Below, in pieces: positions 1 through 9,794 of a DNA stretch of 64,000 nucleotides. Location: assembly GCF_014204715.1 (NCBI RefSeq), contig NZ_JACHLY010000001.1, positions 3,990,501 through 4,054,500 of the forward strand. Reading direction: 5' to 3'. Source of the DNA: Streptomonospora salina (GTDB taxonomy: Bacteria > Actinomycetota > Actinomycetes > Streptosporangiales > Streptosporangiaceae). The first letter of the stretch is position 1; the number at the start of each line of letters is the position of its first letter. The position numbers were made by a program, and so were the translations under genes. The notes below the pieces were generated by a model that was not told where the DNA came from, did not search any database, and was given only the letters and a program-made list of their open reading frames with translations.

Positions 1-168
1 CGCGTCGGTCTCGCCAACCCGATCGGCGCGGTCGCGGACGCGCTCGGCGGTGTCTCGCCGTGGATCGTGCCGGGGGTGTGGGTGGCGGCGGCGGCCGTAC
101 TGGTCCGGCGGCGGGTGTGTGCGGGCCGAGCCGACAGGCCCGCCGATCGGGACACCGTGCGCAGCTGA
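1..168 (+). CDS. C-terminal end of an unidentified membrane protein (partial)
   Basis: The first frame is open from the window edge to a TGA at 166-168 and encodes 55 residues. A hydrophobic stretch (PWIVPGVWVAAAAVLV, about residues 20-35) is followed by an Arg-rich tail, as in a last membrane helix with a cytoplasmic end. No domain can be named from so short a piece. The LuxR-type gene downstream starts about 180 bp later on the same strand. Confidence 0.5.
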   Translation, partial: RVGLANPIGAVADALGGVSPWIVPGVWVAAAAVLVRRRVCAGRADRPADRDTVRS

Positions 169-351
169 AACGCCGGGTGGGCGGTGCCGTCCGGTGCCGA
201 CGTGCGCGTCCGCTGCTTCCCGGGGGCTGCCACGGCCGCGGAGGTGCCACTAATCTGGCGAGAGGGAGCGGATACCTGCCCGTCGGTCGCCGGGCCGCGC
301 ACCGCCCGGCGACCCGCGGTGCTCGCGGAGCGCGAAGTGGGGAGGTGGCCG

Positions 352-2001
352 ATGGAAGCCCCGCTCGAACAGGCGCGTGACGCCTACGCCGATCTCCGCT
401 GGCACGACGCCTACGTGCAGTTCCGCGCTGCGCGGGAGGCCGGGGAACTCGGCGTCGACGACCTGGCAGCGCTGGCCGACGCGGCGTGGTGGCTGGGCCG
501 CAACGACGAGTCCCTGACGCTGTCGGAGCGGGTGTACCGCTGCCGCCTGCAGCACGACGATGCGGCTCGAGCCGCGCAACTCGCTGTCGAGGTCGGCTTC
601 CTCTGGCTGATCCGGGGAGAACCGACCATCGGCTCGGGCTGGATCAGCCGCGCCGCCCGCCTCCTCCAGGACGTACCCGAGTGCGGGGCGCACGGCTACC
701 TGCGCTATCTTGAGGCGGCCCAAGCTCTGGACCAGGGCCGCTTCGCTGACGCGCTCGACGCGGCCCGGCACATCCGACAGCTGGCCGACCGGTGCGACGA
801 TCGCACGCTGTACGCCGGAGGACTCGTCACCGAGGGCATCGCGGTCGTCAAGGAAGGGCGCGTCGGCGAAGGCCTCGCGGTGCTCGACGAAGCGATGCTG
901 CCGGTACGCGCAGGAGAGGTCGCGCCCAAATGGGCGGGAAACCTGTACTGCCAGCTGATGAGTCTCTTCATCGAAACGGCCGACCTCCGCCGTGCCCGCG
1001 ACTGGACCGCTGCGACGGAGCGCTGGTGCGACTGGCACAGCAGCCCCGCGATGTTCGCGGGCGTCTGCCGGGTGCACCGTGCCCAGCTACTGCGCCTCGC
1101 CGGGGCGTGGGGCGACGCCGAGCAGCACGCGACCCAGGCGTGCCGCGACCTCGCCGACATGAACGTCGGTGTGGTCGCGGAGGGCCACTACGTACTCGGC
1201 GATCTGTGCCGGCTCCGTGGCGACCTCGCCGGCGCCCGAGCCGCCTACGATCGGGCGGATGAACTCGGCCGGGATCCGCAGCCCGGCCGGGCCCTGCTAC
1301 GGCTCGCCGAAGGCTGCTGCGCCCCGGCCGGCAGGGAGCTCCGTACCGCCCTGGCCGGTACCGACCAGCCGCTCGGCCGGGCGCCGCTGCTCAGTGCACA
1401 GGTCGATGTCGCGGCGGCCGCAGGCGACGCCGACCTGGCCCGCCGAGCCGCCGGCGAGCTGGGGGACGTCGCCTCCACCTACGGCACGGCCGGTCTCGTG
1501 GCCGCCGCGCGGCAAGCCGCGGGAACGGCACGACTGGTCGCGGGCGAGGCGGAGCGCGCCCTGCCGCTGCTGCGGGACGCGATGCGCCGGTGGCGCGCAC
1601 TGGACGCCCGATTCGACGCGGCGCGGGCCCGGTTCCTTCTCGCGCGAGCGCTCCACGCCCTCGGCGACGTCGACGCGGCGGCCCGCGCGAGTGCCGCGGC
1701 CGCAGCGGTGTTCGCGGAACTGGGAGCGGCAGGCGCCCGGTGTGCGTTCGCCGCGCCGCCCGAGGCCGGCGCCGCGGGCGAGGGGGCGCTCCCCGGCGGC
1801 CTGTCGCCGCGGGAAGCCGAGGTGCTCACGTGCGTGGCGGCGGGCCACGCGAACCGCAGGATCGCCCACGCACTGGCGATCAGCGAGCGGACGGTCGAAC
1901 GCCACCTCGCCAACATCTTCCGCAAGCTCGACGTCGCCTCGCGCACGGAAGCGGCATGCTACGCGTTCGAGCACGGGCTGGCCCACCCCCGCGGCTCCTA
2001 G
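352..2001 (+). CDS. LuxR-family transcriptional regulator with TPR-like N-terminus
   Basis: The protein has 549 residues. About 470 Ala/Leu/Arg-rich helical residues resemble tetratricopeptide repeats. A C-terminal LuxR/GerE helix-turn-helix follows at about 483-545 (LSPREAEVL, then SERTVERHLANIFRKL). No Walker A motif is visible, so it is not a full LAL ATPase regulator; it looks like the repeat and DNA-binding half of that class. The start is the ATG at 352, preceded by GGGAGG; longer in-frame starts upstream have no good ribosome site. It probably controls a nearby gene, perhaps the methyltransferase that follows 155 bp later; the target is an inference. Confidence 0.85.
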   Translation: MEAPLEQARDAYADLRWHDAYVQFRAAREAGELGVDDLAALADAAWWLGRNDESLTLSERVYRCRLQHDDAARAAQLAVEVGFLWLIRGEPTIGSGWISRAARLLQDVPECGAHGYLRYLEAAQALDQGRFADALDAARHIRQLADRCDDRTLYAGGLVTEGIAVVKEGRVGEGLAVLDEAMLPVRAGEVAPKWAGNLYCQLMSLFIETADLRRARDWTAATERWCDWHSSPAMFAGVCRVHRAQLLRLAGAWGDAEQHATQACRDLADMNVGVVAEGHYVLGDLCRLRGDLAGARAAYDRADELGRDPQPGRALLRLAEGCCAPAGRELRTALAGTDQPLGRAPLLSAQVDVAAAAGDADLARRAAGELGDVASTYGTAGLVAAARQAAGTARLVAGEAERALPLLRDAMRRWRALDARFDAARARFLLARALHALGDVDAAARASAAAAAVFAELGAAGARCAFAAPPEAGAAGEGALPGGLSPREAEVLTCVAAGHANRRIAHALAISERTVERHLANIFRKLDVASRTEAACYAFEHGLAHPRGS

Positions 2002-2156
2002 CGTGGGCCGCCCGCCGGTGCGCCGGTCGATGCGTGGAAACACCCACGGCGCGACCGGGCGTGTGCGTGGTTTCGCGGAAGCCGCCGTGCGGCTCCGGCG
2101 CGCATGCTGGACCCGACTCGGAACCGACCGAGCTCCGACGAACCGGAGGTGCCGCC

Positions 2157-3230
2157 ATGACCGCGACGATCGACGGGCAGCGGGTCCAGCAGTGCGCCGA
2201 GCGCGTGTTCGGGGCGTACGTGGAGAGCATGCTCGTGCTGATGATCGACCTGGCCGACCGGACCGGCCTGCTGGACGCGCTGGCCGAGGCACCCGGAACC
2301 AGTGCGGAGGTGGCCGACCGCGCGGGCCTCGCCGAACGCTACACGCGCGAGTGCCTCGGCGCGCTGGTGACCGGAGGCCTCGTCGAGTACGATCCCGCCG
2401 CCGAGCGGTACACGCTCCCGCCCGAGCACGCCCTGTGCCTCACCGGGGACGGGGCGAGGAACGTGGCCCCGGTGAGCCGGGTGCCGACGCTGCTCGCCCA
2501 CTACGTCGCCGACGCGGCGAGCGTGGCCCGCGACGGCGGCGGCATCCCCTACGAGCGGTTCCGGCCCGACTTCACCGCGGTCATGGACGGGCTCTCCCGC
2601 GCGACGTTCGACCAGCACCTCGTCGGCTCCGTCCTGCCCGCCGCCGACGGTCTGGTCACCGACCTGCACCGCGGTATCCGCGTCGCCGACATCGGCTGCG
2701 GAACCGGCCACAGCACCGTCGTCCTCGCACGCGGGTTCCCGGAGTCGACCTTCGTCGGCTACGACGTGAGCGACGACGCACTTGCCGCCGGCCGCGCCGA
2801 GGCCGCCCAGGCCGGGACCGCGAACGTGCGGTTCGAGAACCTCGACATCGCCCGGCTCCCGGACGACCCGCCGTTCCACGCGGTCGTCGGCTTCGACGTC
2901 ATCCACGACCAGGCCGACCCGGCCGGCGTCCTCCGGCGGGTGCACCGCGCGCTCGTACCGGGCGGGGTGTTTTTGATGATGGACATCAAGGCCTCCAGCC
3001 GCCTGGAGAACAACATCGCGAATCCGCTGGGGCCGCTCCTGTACTCCGTGAGTACGCTGCACTGCATGACCGTCTCGCTCGCCCAGGGCGGCGCCGGGCT
3101 CGGCACGGTGTGGGGCGAGGAGCTGGCCCTGCGGATGCTCGCCGACGCCGGCTTCGCGGACGTCACCGTCCACGAGGTTCCCGACGACCCGCTGAACCAG
3201 GTCTACGCGGCGCGTGCGGCGGCCGCCTGA
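2157..3230 (+). CDS. SAM-dependent class I methyltransferase, Rv2258c-like
   Basis: The protein has 357 residues. An N-terminal winged-helix-like region (about 20-85, with ADRTGLLDAL and ERYTRECLGAL) is followed by a Rossmann methyltransferase domain with motif I VADIGCGTG at 176-184, an acidic residue after the second strand (FVGYDVSD) and a post-I region FHAVVGFDVIHD. This architecture is that of the Rv2258c-type methyltransferases; the substrate is unknown. The ATG at 2157 is preceded by GGAGGT. Confidence 0.85.
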   Translation: MTATIDGQRVQQCAERVFGAYVESMLVLMIDLADRTGLLDALAEAPGTSAEVADRAGLAERYTRECLGALVTGGLVEYDPAAERYTLPPEHALCLTGDGARNVAPVSRVPTLLAHYVADAASVARDGGGIPYERFRPDFTAVMDGLSRATFDQHLVGSVLPAADGLVTDLHRGIRVADIGCGTGHSTVVLARGFPESTFVGYDVSDDALAAGRAEAAQAGTANVRFENLDIARLPDDPPFHAVVGFDVIHDQADPAGVLRRVHRALVPGGVFLMMDIKASSRLENNIANPLGPLLYSVSTLHCMTVSLAQGGAGLGTVWGEELALRMLADAGFADVTVHEVPDDPLNQVYAARAAAA

Positions 3231-3445
3231 ACCGGACGCCGCCAGACGGCCGGGCGGACCGGCCGCGCGATCCCGGGCAGGTGGACCGGGACAAGCAGGG
3301 TGTGCCGGTCCGGCGCCGTTGCTCGCGAGGTGCCGGGGAAGGACGGCATCCACCGTTCGGCGGATGCCGGGGTCGGCCGGATCCGCGGCGCATCGGAACC
3401 GGACGGGCGATTCGCTCCGGACCCCGGCCCGCCAGGCTTGCGGGC

Positions 3446-4363
3446 ATGGCGATCATCGAGGTCGAAGAGCTCGGCAAGAGGTACGGCGGCCAGGCGGTCC
3501 TGGACCGGGTCTCCTTTTCCGTTGAGGAGGGGGAGGTCTTCGGGATACTCGGTCCCAACGGGGCCGGTAAGACGACCGCGGTCGAGTGTGTGGAGGGGCT
3601 GCGGCGTGCCGACTCCGGGGCGGTGCGGGTCCTCGGGTTCGATCCGTTCCGCCAGGGCTCGGAGCTTCGGGAGCACATTGGCGTCCAGCTCCAGCACACG
3701 CAGCTGCCCGACAACATCAAGGTGTGGGAGGCGCTCGACCTCTACGCGTCGTTCTACGCCAAGCCCCGGGACTGGCGGGAGCTGCTGGAGCGGTGGGGCC
3801 TCGCGGACAAGCGGAACGCGCGGTTCGCGAAGCTGTCCGGAGGGCAGAAGCAGCGCCTGTTCATCGCCCTGGCCCTGGTCGGGGACCCGACGGTCGCGTT
3901 CCTCGACGAACTCACCACCGGACTCGACCCTCAGGCCCGCCGGGCCACCTGGGAGCTGGTCAAGCGGGTACGCGCCGAGGGCGTGACCGTGGTCCTGGTC
4001 AGCCATTTCATGGACGAAGTCGAAGAGCTGTGCGACCGGGTCGCGGTCCTCGACGAGGGGAGCGTCGTCGCGCTCGACAGCCCCGCAGGGCTGATCGACG
4101 GTGTCGACACCGAATATCGGATGAGTCTCCGGCTCATGGAGGGCGACACCGCCGATCCGGGCCACCTGCTGGAGAACCTCGACGGGGTGGCCTCGGTGTC
4201 GCGCTCGGGCGACCTGGTCGTCGTGACCGGGCGGGGCGACTTCGCCACCGCCGTCTCCGCCCGCCTGGCCCGCGAGGGTGTTCTCGTTCGCGACCTGCGC
4301 GTCGACAAGCGCACTCTGGACGACGCCTTCATCGCGCTGACCGGCCGCTCCCTGCAGGTCTGA
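3446..4363 (+). CDS. ABC transporter ATP-binding protein (DrrA/CcmA-like)
   Basis: The protein has 305 residues. Walker A is GPNGAGKT at 36-43, the signature LSGGQKQR is at 130-137 and Walker B is AFLDEL at 151-156. The usual Pro after the catalytic Glu is replaced by Leu (DELTTGLDP). The switch His is in VSHFMDE. The C-terminal ~90 residues form the extension typical of DrrA-type export ATPases. It begins a run of ATPase, permease, histidine kinase and response regulator on one strand, so it is most likely the motor of an ABC-2 exporter controlled by, or signalling to, that kinase. Confidence 0.93.
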   Translation: MAIIEVEELGKRYGGQAVLDRVSFSVEEGEVFGILGPNGAGKTTAVECVEGLRRADSGAVRVLGFDPFRQGSELREHIGVQLQHTQLPDNIKVWEALDLYASFYAKPRDWRELLERWGLADKRNARFAKLSGGQKQRLFIALALVGDPTVAFLDELTTGLDPQARRATWELVKRVRAEGVTVVLVSHFMDEVEELCDRVAVLDEGSVVALDSPAGLIDGVDTEYRMSLRLMEGDTADPGHLLENLDGVASVSRSGDLVVVTGRGDFATAVSARLAREGVLVRDLRVDKRTLDDAFIALTGRSLQV

Positions 4364-4444
4364 CGCCTGATCCGACCGACTCGACCGACCCGGCCCGAAT
4401 CGGGCCCCGGACGGCCCGCCACCCCGAGAACGGAACGAACCGCC

Positions 4445-5146
4445 GTGAAGATCCTCGCCAAGCTCACCACCGTCGAGACCAAGCTGCTGGTGCGCGAACC
4501 CGGCGCCGTGTTCGCTCTGCTCCTCCCGCTCTTCATCCTCGTGGCCTTCGGGGGCGCGATCGAGGAGGGAGACACCGTCCTCCTGCCGATCGCGGTCACC
4601 ATGGCGATCAGCCTGGTCGGCCTGTACCTGCTGCCCACGACCCTCGCGACCTATCGGGAAAGGGGCGTGCTGCGCAGGCTCTCGGTGACCCCGGTCCGCC
4701 CCGGCAACCTCCTCACCGTGCAGCTCCTGCTCCAACTGGTCCTCTCCGTACTCGGGGTCACCCTGCTGCTCGTCGTCGGAATCGGTTTTCTCGGGGCCCA
4801 CGGGCCCGGGGCCCTGCGGTTCCTGACAGCCTTCGCGCTCGGCACGGCCGCGATGTTCTCCGTCGGTCTGCTCATCGCGGCGCTCGCCTCCAACGGGCGC
4901 TCCGCCAACGGCTTCGGCGTGCTGCTCTTCTTCCCGCTGGCCTACCTGGGCGGAGTCATGCAGCCCGTCGACCGGATGCCCGATATCCTGGCGCTCATCG
5001 GCGAGTACACCCCGATGGGCGCTCTGCGGCAGAGCCTCGACGATGTCTGGAGCGGCGGAGTCCTCGCCCTGTCGCCGTTGGTCACCATGGCCGTCTACGC
5101 CGTGGTCGTCAGCCTCGTCGCGGCCAGGTCCTTCCGCTGGGAGTGA
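4445..5146 (+). CDS. ABC-2 type transporter permease
   Basis: The 233-residue protein has about six membrane segments and the ABC-2 layout: an N-terminal cytoplasmic lead (TKLLVREPGAVF), a first helix at about 22-40, a loop with TYRERGVLRRLSVTPV and the C-terminal motif ARSFRWE shared by DrrB-like permeases. The start is a GTG, 81 bp after the ATPase stop. It partners the ATPase at 3446; the exported substrate cannot be told. Confidence 0.9.
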   Translation: MKILAKLTTVETKLLVREPGAVFALLLPLFILVAFGGAIEEGDTVLLPIAVTMAISLVGLYLLPTTLATYRERGVLRRLSVTPVRPGNLLTVQLLLQLVLSVLGVTLLLVVGIGFLGAHGPGALRFLTAFALGTAAMFSVGLLIAALASNGRSANGFGVLLFFPLAYLGGVMQPVDRMPDILALIGEYTPMGALRQSLDDVWSGGVLALSPLVTMAVYAVVVSLVAARSFRWE

Positions 5147-5148
5147 AC

Positions 5149-6546
5149 ATGGAGACGGTGCCGGAACGCGACCTCGACCTGCGGGAGGAGCGGCTGCGCC
5201 GTCTCACCGGCGCCGTGCCCTACGCTCTCCTGGCGGCCTCCACCGTCCTGACCCTGGCCACCCAGGACCTTCCCCTGGTGCGGCTCCTGGAGACGCTCGG
5301 AATCGTGGCCCTCACGGCGGCCCTCGTCTGGACGATGACCGGGCTGAACCGCGACTGGGTTTTTCGACCGGGGGCGCGGGCGGCCTTCGTCGCCGCCCTG
5401 GTCGTGATGATCGCCGTGCTCAGCACCCGCGGCGTCTGGTTCGCGAGCTTCTTCGGCTTCATGGGATACGTGTACTCCTGGCAGTTCCTCCTGGGCCGGT
5501 GGAGATTCGCGGGGGTGACCGCCACCGCCGCCGTCACCGTCACCGCCTACATGGGCGGGTTCCCCGTCACCCCTTCGTCGCTCCTGCTGTATCTGTTCTT
5601 CGTCGCCTCCGTGGTCCCCCTGGTCGCGGTGTTCAGCCACCTCGGCGAAGTCACCGCGGAACGCAGCGACGAGCGCAAGCGGACGGTGGAGCGGCTGCGG
5701 GAAACGATCCGGGAGAACGACGGACTCCACGCCCAACTGCTGGTTCAGGCCCGCGAGGCCGGGGCGCACGACGAACGCGAGCGCATGGCCCGGGAGATCC
5801 ACGACACCCTGGCCCAAGGGTTCGTCGGCATCATCACCCAGCTCCAGGCGGCCGAACGGGCCGAGGGCGGAGCCGGAGGACGGGGCGGGAGCACTTCGGA
5901 ACCCGCCGAGTCCACCGAGTCCGGCGAGTCCGCCGAGAGCGCCGCCGGTGTCGCCGACGCGGCGGAGAGGGACCGTGCCGAGTGGCGGCTGCGGGTCGCC
6001 AACGCCATCCGACTGGCCCGAAAGAACCTGGCGGAGGCCCGCAGGTCCGTGCACGCCCTGGGACCGGCGCCGCTGGAGACCGCTCCGCTGCCCGACGCCC
6101 TGGCCGATTCCACGGCCGAGTGGTCCCGGCTCAACGGGGTACGCGCGGACTTCGCCGCGACGGGACCGGTCCGCCCCCTGCACGCGGAGGTCGAGGCGGT
6201 CCTGCTCCGCGCCGTCCAGGAGTCCCTGGCCAACGTAGCCGGGCACGCCGGTGCCACCCGGGTCGGGGTGACCCTCTCCTACATGGAGGACCTGGTCGTC
6301 CTGGACGTGCGCGACGACGGTGCGGGCTTCGAACCGGCCCCGGTGCCCGCGTCGGCTCCGGGCCCGGAACCGGGCCCGGGGAGCACACCCGGTGGCGGCG
6401 GCGCGGACGGCGGGTTCGGCCTGACGTCGATGCGGCAGCGGGTGGCCCGTCTGGCGGGCACACTGGGGATCGAGTCCGAACCAGGAGCCGGTACGGCGGT
6501 CTCCGCCGCCCTTCCCGCCGTTCCGAGGGAGCCCCGCGGTGAGTGA
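5149..6546 (+). CDS. Sensor histidine kinase, NarL-type partner (HisKA_3)
   Basis: The protein has 465 residues. About five or six membrane helices occupy residues 20-165, followed by a coiled linker (170-210), the HisKA_3 box MAREIHDTLAQG with the phospho-acceptor His at 218, and a HATPase_c domain with DVRDDGAGF and GFGLTSMRQRV. A Ser/Glu/Gly-rich low-complexity insert (about 240-275) splits the dimerisation helices, and a Pro/Gly-rich one lies within the ATP lid; both are unusual. The ATG lies two bases after the permease stop, so translation is probably coupled, and the end overlaps the response regulator by 8 bp. Confidence 0.93.
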   Translation: METVPERDLDLREERLRRLTGAVPYALLAASTVLTLATQDLPLVRLLETLGIVALTAALVWTMTGLNRDWVFRPGARAAFVAALVVMIAVLSTRGVWFASFFGFMGYVYSWQFLLGRWRFAGVTATAAVTVTAYMGGFPVTPSSLLLYLFFVASVVPLVAVFSHLGEVTAERSDERKRTVERLRETIRENDGLHAQLLVQAREAGAHDERERMAREIHDTLAQGFVGIITQLQAAERAEGGAGGRGGSTSEPAESTESGESAESAAGVADAAERDRAEWRLRVANAIRLARKNLAEARRSVHALGPAPLETAPLPDALADSTAEWSRLNGVRADFAATGPVRPLHAEVEAVLLRAVQESLANVAGHAGATRVGVTLSYMEDLVVLDVRDDGAGFEPAPVPASAPGPEPGPGSTPGGGGADGGFGLTSMRQRVARLAGTLGIESEPGAGTAVSAALPAVPREPRGE

Positions 6547-7180
6547 AGCACCCGTCCGTGTCCTGATCGTCGACGACCACCCCGTCGTCCGGGACGGTAT
6601 CCGCGGCATGTTCGCCGGCGACCCGGGGTTCGAGACGGTCGGGGAGGCCGGGGACGGCGCTCGTGCCGTCGAGCTCGCCCGATCTCTGGAGCCCGACGTG
6701 GTCCTCATGGACCTGCGCATGCCGGGGACGGGCGGTGTGGACGCCATCAGCGAGCTGGCCCGATTGGGGCTCGGCGCCCGCGTCCTGGTCCTCACCACCT
6801 ACGCCTCCGACAGCGACGTCGGTCCCGCCATCGAGGCCGGAGCCACCGGCTACCTCCTCAAGGACACGTCGCCCGACGAGCTGATGCGCGCCGTCCGCCT
6901 CGCCGCTCGCGGCGAGACCGTGCTCTCCCCGCTGGTCGCGAGCCGCCTGGTCGGCCGGGTCCGCGAGCCCGCCGTGCCACTGAGCGACCGGGAATCGGAG
7001 ATCCTGAGGCTCATCGCCGGCGGCTTCACCAACCGGGAGGCGGCGGCCCGCCTGTTCATCAGCGAGGCCACGGTCAAGACCCACGTCCTGCACATCTACG
7101 GCAAGCTCGGCGTCAACGACCGGGCCGCCGCCGTCGCGGCCGGTTTCCGGCGCGGTCTGCTGGACCCGGGCGAGGGGTGA
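6539..7180 (+). CDS. Response regulator, NarL/LuxR family
   Basis: The protein has 213 residues. The receiver domain has acidic residues VDDHP and phospho-acceptor Asp58 (VLMDLRMPG), the Thr in LTTYASD and Lys in YLLKDTSPDEL. The LuxR-type helix-turn-helix at about 145-205 contains LSDRESEILRLI and EATVKTHVLHIYGKLGV. The GTG start lies inside the 3' end of the kinase gene (8-bp overlap), giving a cognate pair. It probably controls the ABC exporter genes just upstream. Confidence 0.95.
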   Translation: MSEAPVRVLIVDDHPVVRDGIRGMFAGDPGFETVGEAGDGARAVELARSLEPDVVLMDLRMPGTGGVDAISELARLGLGARVLVLTTYASDSDVGPAIEAGATGYLLKDTSPDELMRAVRLAARGETVLSPLVASRLVGRVREPAVPLSDRESEILRLIAGGFTNREAAARLFISEATVKTHVLHIYGKLGVNDRAAAVAAGFRRGLLDPGEG

Positions 7181-7260
7181 TGTCCCGGCGGGGCCCTGCG
7201 GCCCGTCGACGACCTCGCGGCCGCCGCTTCGAGTGCGGCGCCCAGACCCGGAAGGCACTA

Positions 7261-7941
7261 GTGTCCCGGTGCGTGACCGAACCTTTCGCGCACCTCGACG
7301 CCACAGCCGAGGCCTACGATGCCGTGGCCGTTCGCTACACCGAATTCGCCCGCGACGAACTCGACGCACTGCCGCTGGACCGGGCGGTGCTCACCGCGTT
7401 CGCCGAACTCGCGCGGACCGGCGCTGCCGGACCCGTCGCCGATCTGGGCTGCGGATCCGGACGGGTGACCGCATACCTGAGAAACCTCGGACTGGAGGCC
7501 TTCGGCGTCGACCTGTCGCCGGCGATGATCGATCTCGCCCGCCGGGCCTACCCGGATCTGCGGTTCGACGTCGGATCCATGGACGCCCTGGACGTGGCCG
7601 ACGACGCGCTGCACGGCGTCGTGTCCTGGTACTCGGTCATCCACGCCCCACCGCGGGACATGCCGTCCTACATCGCCGAGTTCCGGCGGGTCCTCATCCC
7701 CGACGGCCCCCTCCTCCTCGCGTTCTTCGAGTCGGAGGGGGACCCGGTCGCGGCGTTCGACCACCGAGTCGCGGCCGCCTACCGGTGGCCCGTCGACGAT
7801 CTCGCCCGGCTGGCCGGCGACGCCGGCTTCGCCGAAGTCGGCCGGATGCTGCGTGAGCCGCGCCACGGGGAGCGGTACCGCCGCGGGCATCTGCTGATGC
7901 GCAAGGACGGCACGGCGGTCCAGGGGCGTTTCGCGCGGTGA
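7261..7941 (+). CDS. SAM-dependent methyltransferase, class I
   Basis: The protein has about 226 residues. Motif I is VADLGCGSGRVTAYL, followed by FGVDLSPAMIDLARR, then the DVGSMDALDVADDALHGVV region and a conserved late strand (FRRVLIPDGPLLLAFFE). This is the Methyltransf_11/25 pattern; the substrate is unknown. The GTG at 7261 is chosen because GGAAGG lies just upstream; GTG 7273 and an ATG at 7177 are possible. The 3' end is overlapped on the other strand by the read-through end of the damaged MFS gene. Confidence 0.82.
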   Translation: MSRCVTEPFAHLDATAEAYDAVAVRYTEFARDELDALPLDRAVLTAFAELARTGAAGPVADLGCGSGRVTAYLRNLGLEAFGVDLSPAMIDLARRAYPDLRFDVGSMDALDVADDALHGVVSWYSVIHAPPRDMPSYIAEFRRVLIPDGPLLLAFFESEGDPVAAFDHRVAAAYRWPVDDLARLAGDAGFAEVGRMLREPRHGERYRRGHLLMRKDGTAVQGRFAR

Positions 7942-9123
7942 CCCCCGAGGCCGTGCCGTGCGGTGGGCTGCGATCGCAGCGGTACTACCGTCCGGTGGGC
8001 GCCGTCGGATCCGCAGCGGGACGGCGCGACGGCGCTGCCGCCCAGCGCGCCGGCGACCGCGATACCCGCATAGAGACCGCTGGTATTGAGCGCCACCGCC
8101 TCGGTTCCGGCGTCGCCGGCCAGCCGCAGCGCCCGGGTGTTCATCGGCGGGTTGAAGCCCCACCCGGCGAAGCCGTACACGGCCAGCGCGGCGGCCACCA
8201 GCCACACCGGGGCCGACCCGCCTCCGGCCAGCCCGATAGCGGCGAGCCCGAGGGTGGCCGCCACCAGCAACCCGAAAGTGGCCAGCAGCGCCGCATCGGC
8301 TCCCCACCGGTCGGTCAACCGTCCGCCGACGAACGTGCCCACCGCACCGGCCGCGCCGACGACCCCGATGAAGCCGGCGAGGATCCACCCGCTCTGCCCG
8401 CTCAGGTCATGGCTGATCGGGCCGATGTAGGTGTAGGTGAGCATTCCGCCGCCGGCACCCAGCACGGTGCCGAGTACGCAGGTCAGCACCGCCGGGCGGC
8501 TCAGGATCCGCAGTTGTTCGCGTACCCCGATCTCCGGCGCTCCGGGCAGGCGCGGCAGCAGCAGGGCGCCCGCGGCCGCGACCGCGCACGTGGCCAGGGC
8601 TACCGCGACGAACGTCGAGCGCCAACCGAACGCCGCGCCCAGCGACGAACCGACGGGGACGCCGACGAACAGCGAGGCGGTCAAGCCGGCGGCGACGACG
8701 CCCACGGCCGCCCCGACCCGGTCCCCGGTCGGGACGGGCCAGCCGCGCGGCCGTCGCGAAGACGGCGGGCGTGATCGACGCGGCGATCAGGGCTGCCAGC
8801 ACCCGCAGCGCCATCAGCGCCGCATAGGACGGCGCCAGGGCGGTCAGGAGGTTGAGCGCGGCGAACACCGTGAGGCCGCCCACCACCAGGGCCTTGCGCG
8901 GCCAGCGAGCGGTGGCGACAGCGATCGGGGGCGCCGCTGCTGCGTAGGTGATCGAGAATACGGTGACCAGCTGCTCGGCCGCTGCCTCGCTGATCGCCTG
9001 CTCTTCGGCGATCGCGGGCAGCACGCCCGCGATCACGAAATCGTCCGTGCCGATGACGAAGGCGGCCAGCAGCAGGCACACCAGCCATCCGCTGCCGCCG
9101 GAACCACTGTTACGAGAAACCAT
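7779..9123 (-). pseudogene. MFS transporter (DHA1/AraJ-like), frameshifted
   Basis: Two overlapping frames on the minus strand together encode one major facilitator. The 5' frame starts at ATG 9123 (MVSRNSG) and carries helices 1-5 with IGTDDFVIAGVLPAIA and the loop ATARWPRKALVVGG. It leaves register near 8700-8735, in a GC-rich run after ATAARLARPDRG. The other frame then carries on with GVVAAGLTASLFVG and helices to about 8040. The last helix is missing: after AGIAVAGALGG the reading runs into non-hydrophobic sequence that ends at 7779 inside the convergent methyltransferase gene. Both lesions suggest a pseudogene, or one assembly error plus a deleted tail. The MerR gene behind it was probably its regulator. 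Confidence 0.75.
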
Positions 9124-9138
9124 GCCGGGAACGTAGGA

Positions 9139-9166
9139 GGTTGACGTCAGTGTCAAGGTCAACCCG
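9139..9166 (-). promoter_or_regulatory. Candidate MerR-type operator/promoter of the MFS gene
   Basis: Just upstream of the MFS start the minus strand reads GTTGAC, then CTTGACACT, then GACGTCAAC. The outer GTTGAC/GTCAAC arms are inverted repeats around a TTGACA-like -35. Dyads lying in a long -35/-10 spacer are the usual MerR-family target, and a MerR gene lies next to the MFS gene. Direct binding is inferred. Confidence 0.55.
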
Positions 9167-9398
9167 ACCGGCCACGGCATCGCGGGGTCCGGCCCGTCGC
9201 CGGAGGCGGTCCTGCCGCTGCGGGAGGGCGGCGGCCCCGACGTGGGGACCGTCCGCCGGACGGCGGAACCGCGGGCACGGCGGGAGTCCGCGGGCGTGGC
9301 GCCGCGGGTGCAGGGCGGCGTGCGGCGGTTCGGTGCGTATCGGCCGCGCCCGGGCCGGGATCGTGGCTCCGCGTGCTGCGCGCGTGCCGGTTGCGGGG

Positions 9399-9794
9399 TC
9401 AGGCGCTTCCCTCCGCGGCGATCCTCCTTTCGATGGCGGTGCCGTGCGACGCCAAGCGGTCCCGGAGGCGCTGCAGCAGCGTGATGCGCTCGTCCAGCCC
9501 TTCCAACCGCTCCCGGACCGTGTCCAACTCCGCGTGGCAGGGCGGCGACTCGGTCAGCGGCCGGTCCAGGCAGCCGTTCTCGATGTAGTGGCGGACGTCT
9601 TCGTAGGTGAGCCCGACGTCGAAGAGCGCCTTGATGTTGCCGGCCCGGGTGACGGAGACCCGGTCGTAGACCCGATAACCGTTCCCGTTCCGCGGTGGCG
9701 ACAGGAGCCCTCGCTGCTCGTAGTAGCGCAATGAGCGTGTACTGACGCCGATGTGTGTAGCGAGTTCACCGATCTGCATCGTCACCTGAGGCAT
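9399..9794 (-). CDS. MerR-family transcriptional regulator
   Basis: The protein has 131 residues. A MerR winged helix at about 6-75 has IGELATHIGVSTRSLRYYEQRGLL, interrupted wing residues GNGYRVYD, then a dimerisation coiled coil (about 85-120). The effector part is short with one Cys in each of NGCLDRP and SPPCHAEL, so metal, thiol or small-molecule sensing cannot be decided. ATG 9794 and ATG 9779 (MQIGEL, the family-typical beginning) are both possible. It lies upstream of the damaged MFS gene on the same strand. Confidence 0.9.
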   Translation of the reverse strand: MPQVTMQIGELATHIGVSTRSLRYYEQRGLLSPPRNGNGYRVYDRVSVTRAGNIKALFDVGLTYEDVRHYIENGCLDRPLTESPPCHAELDTVRERLEGLDERITLLQRLRDRLASHGTAIERRIAAEGSA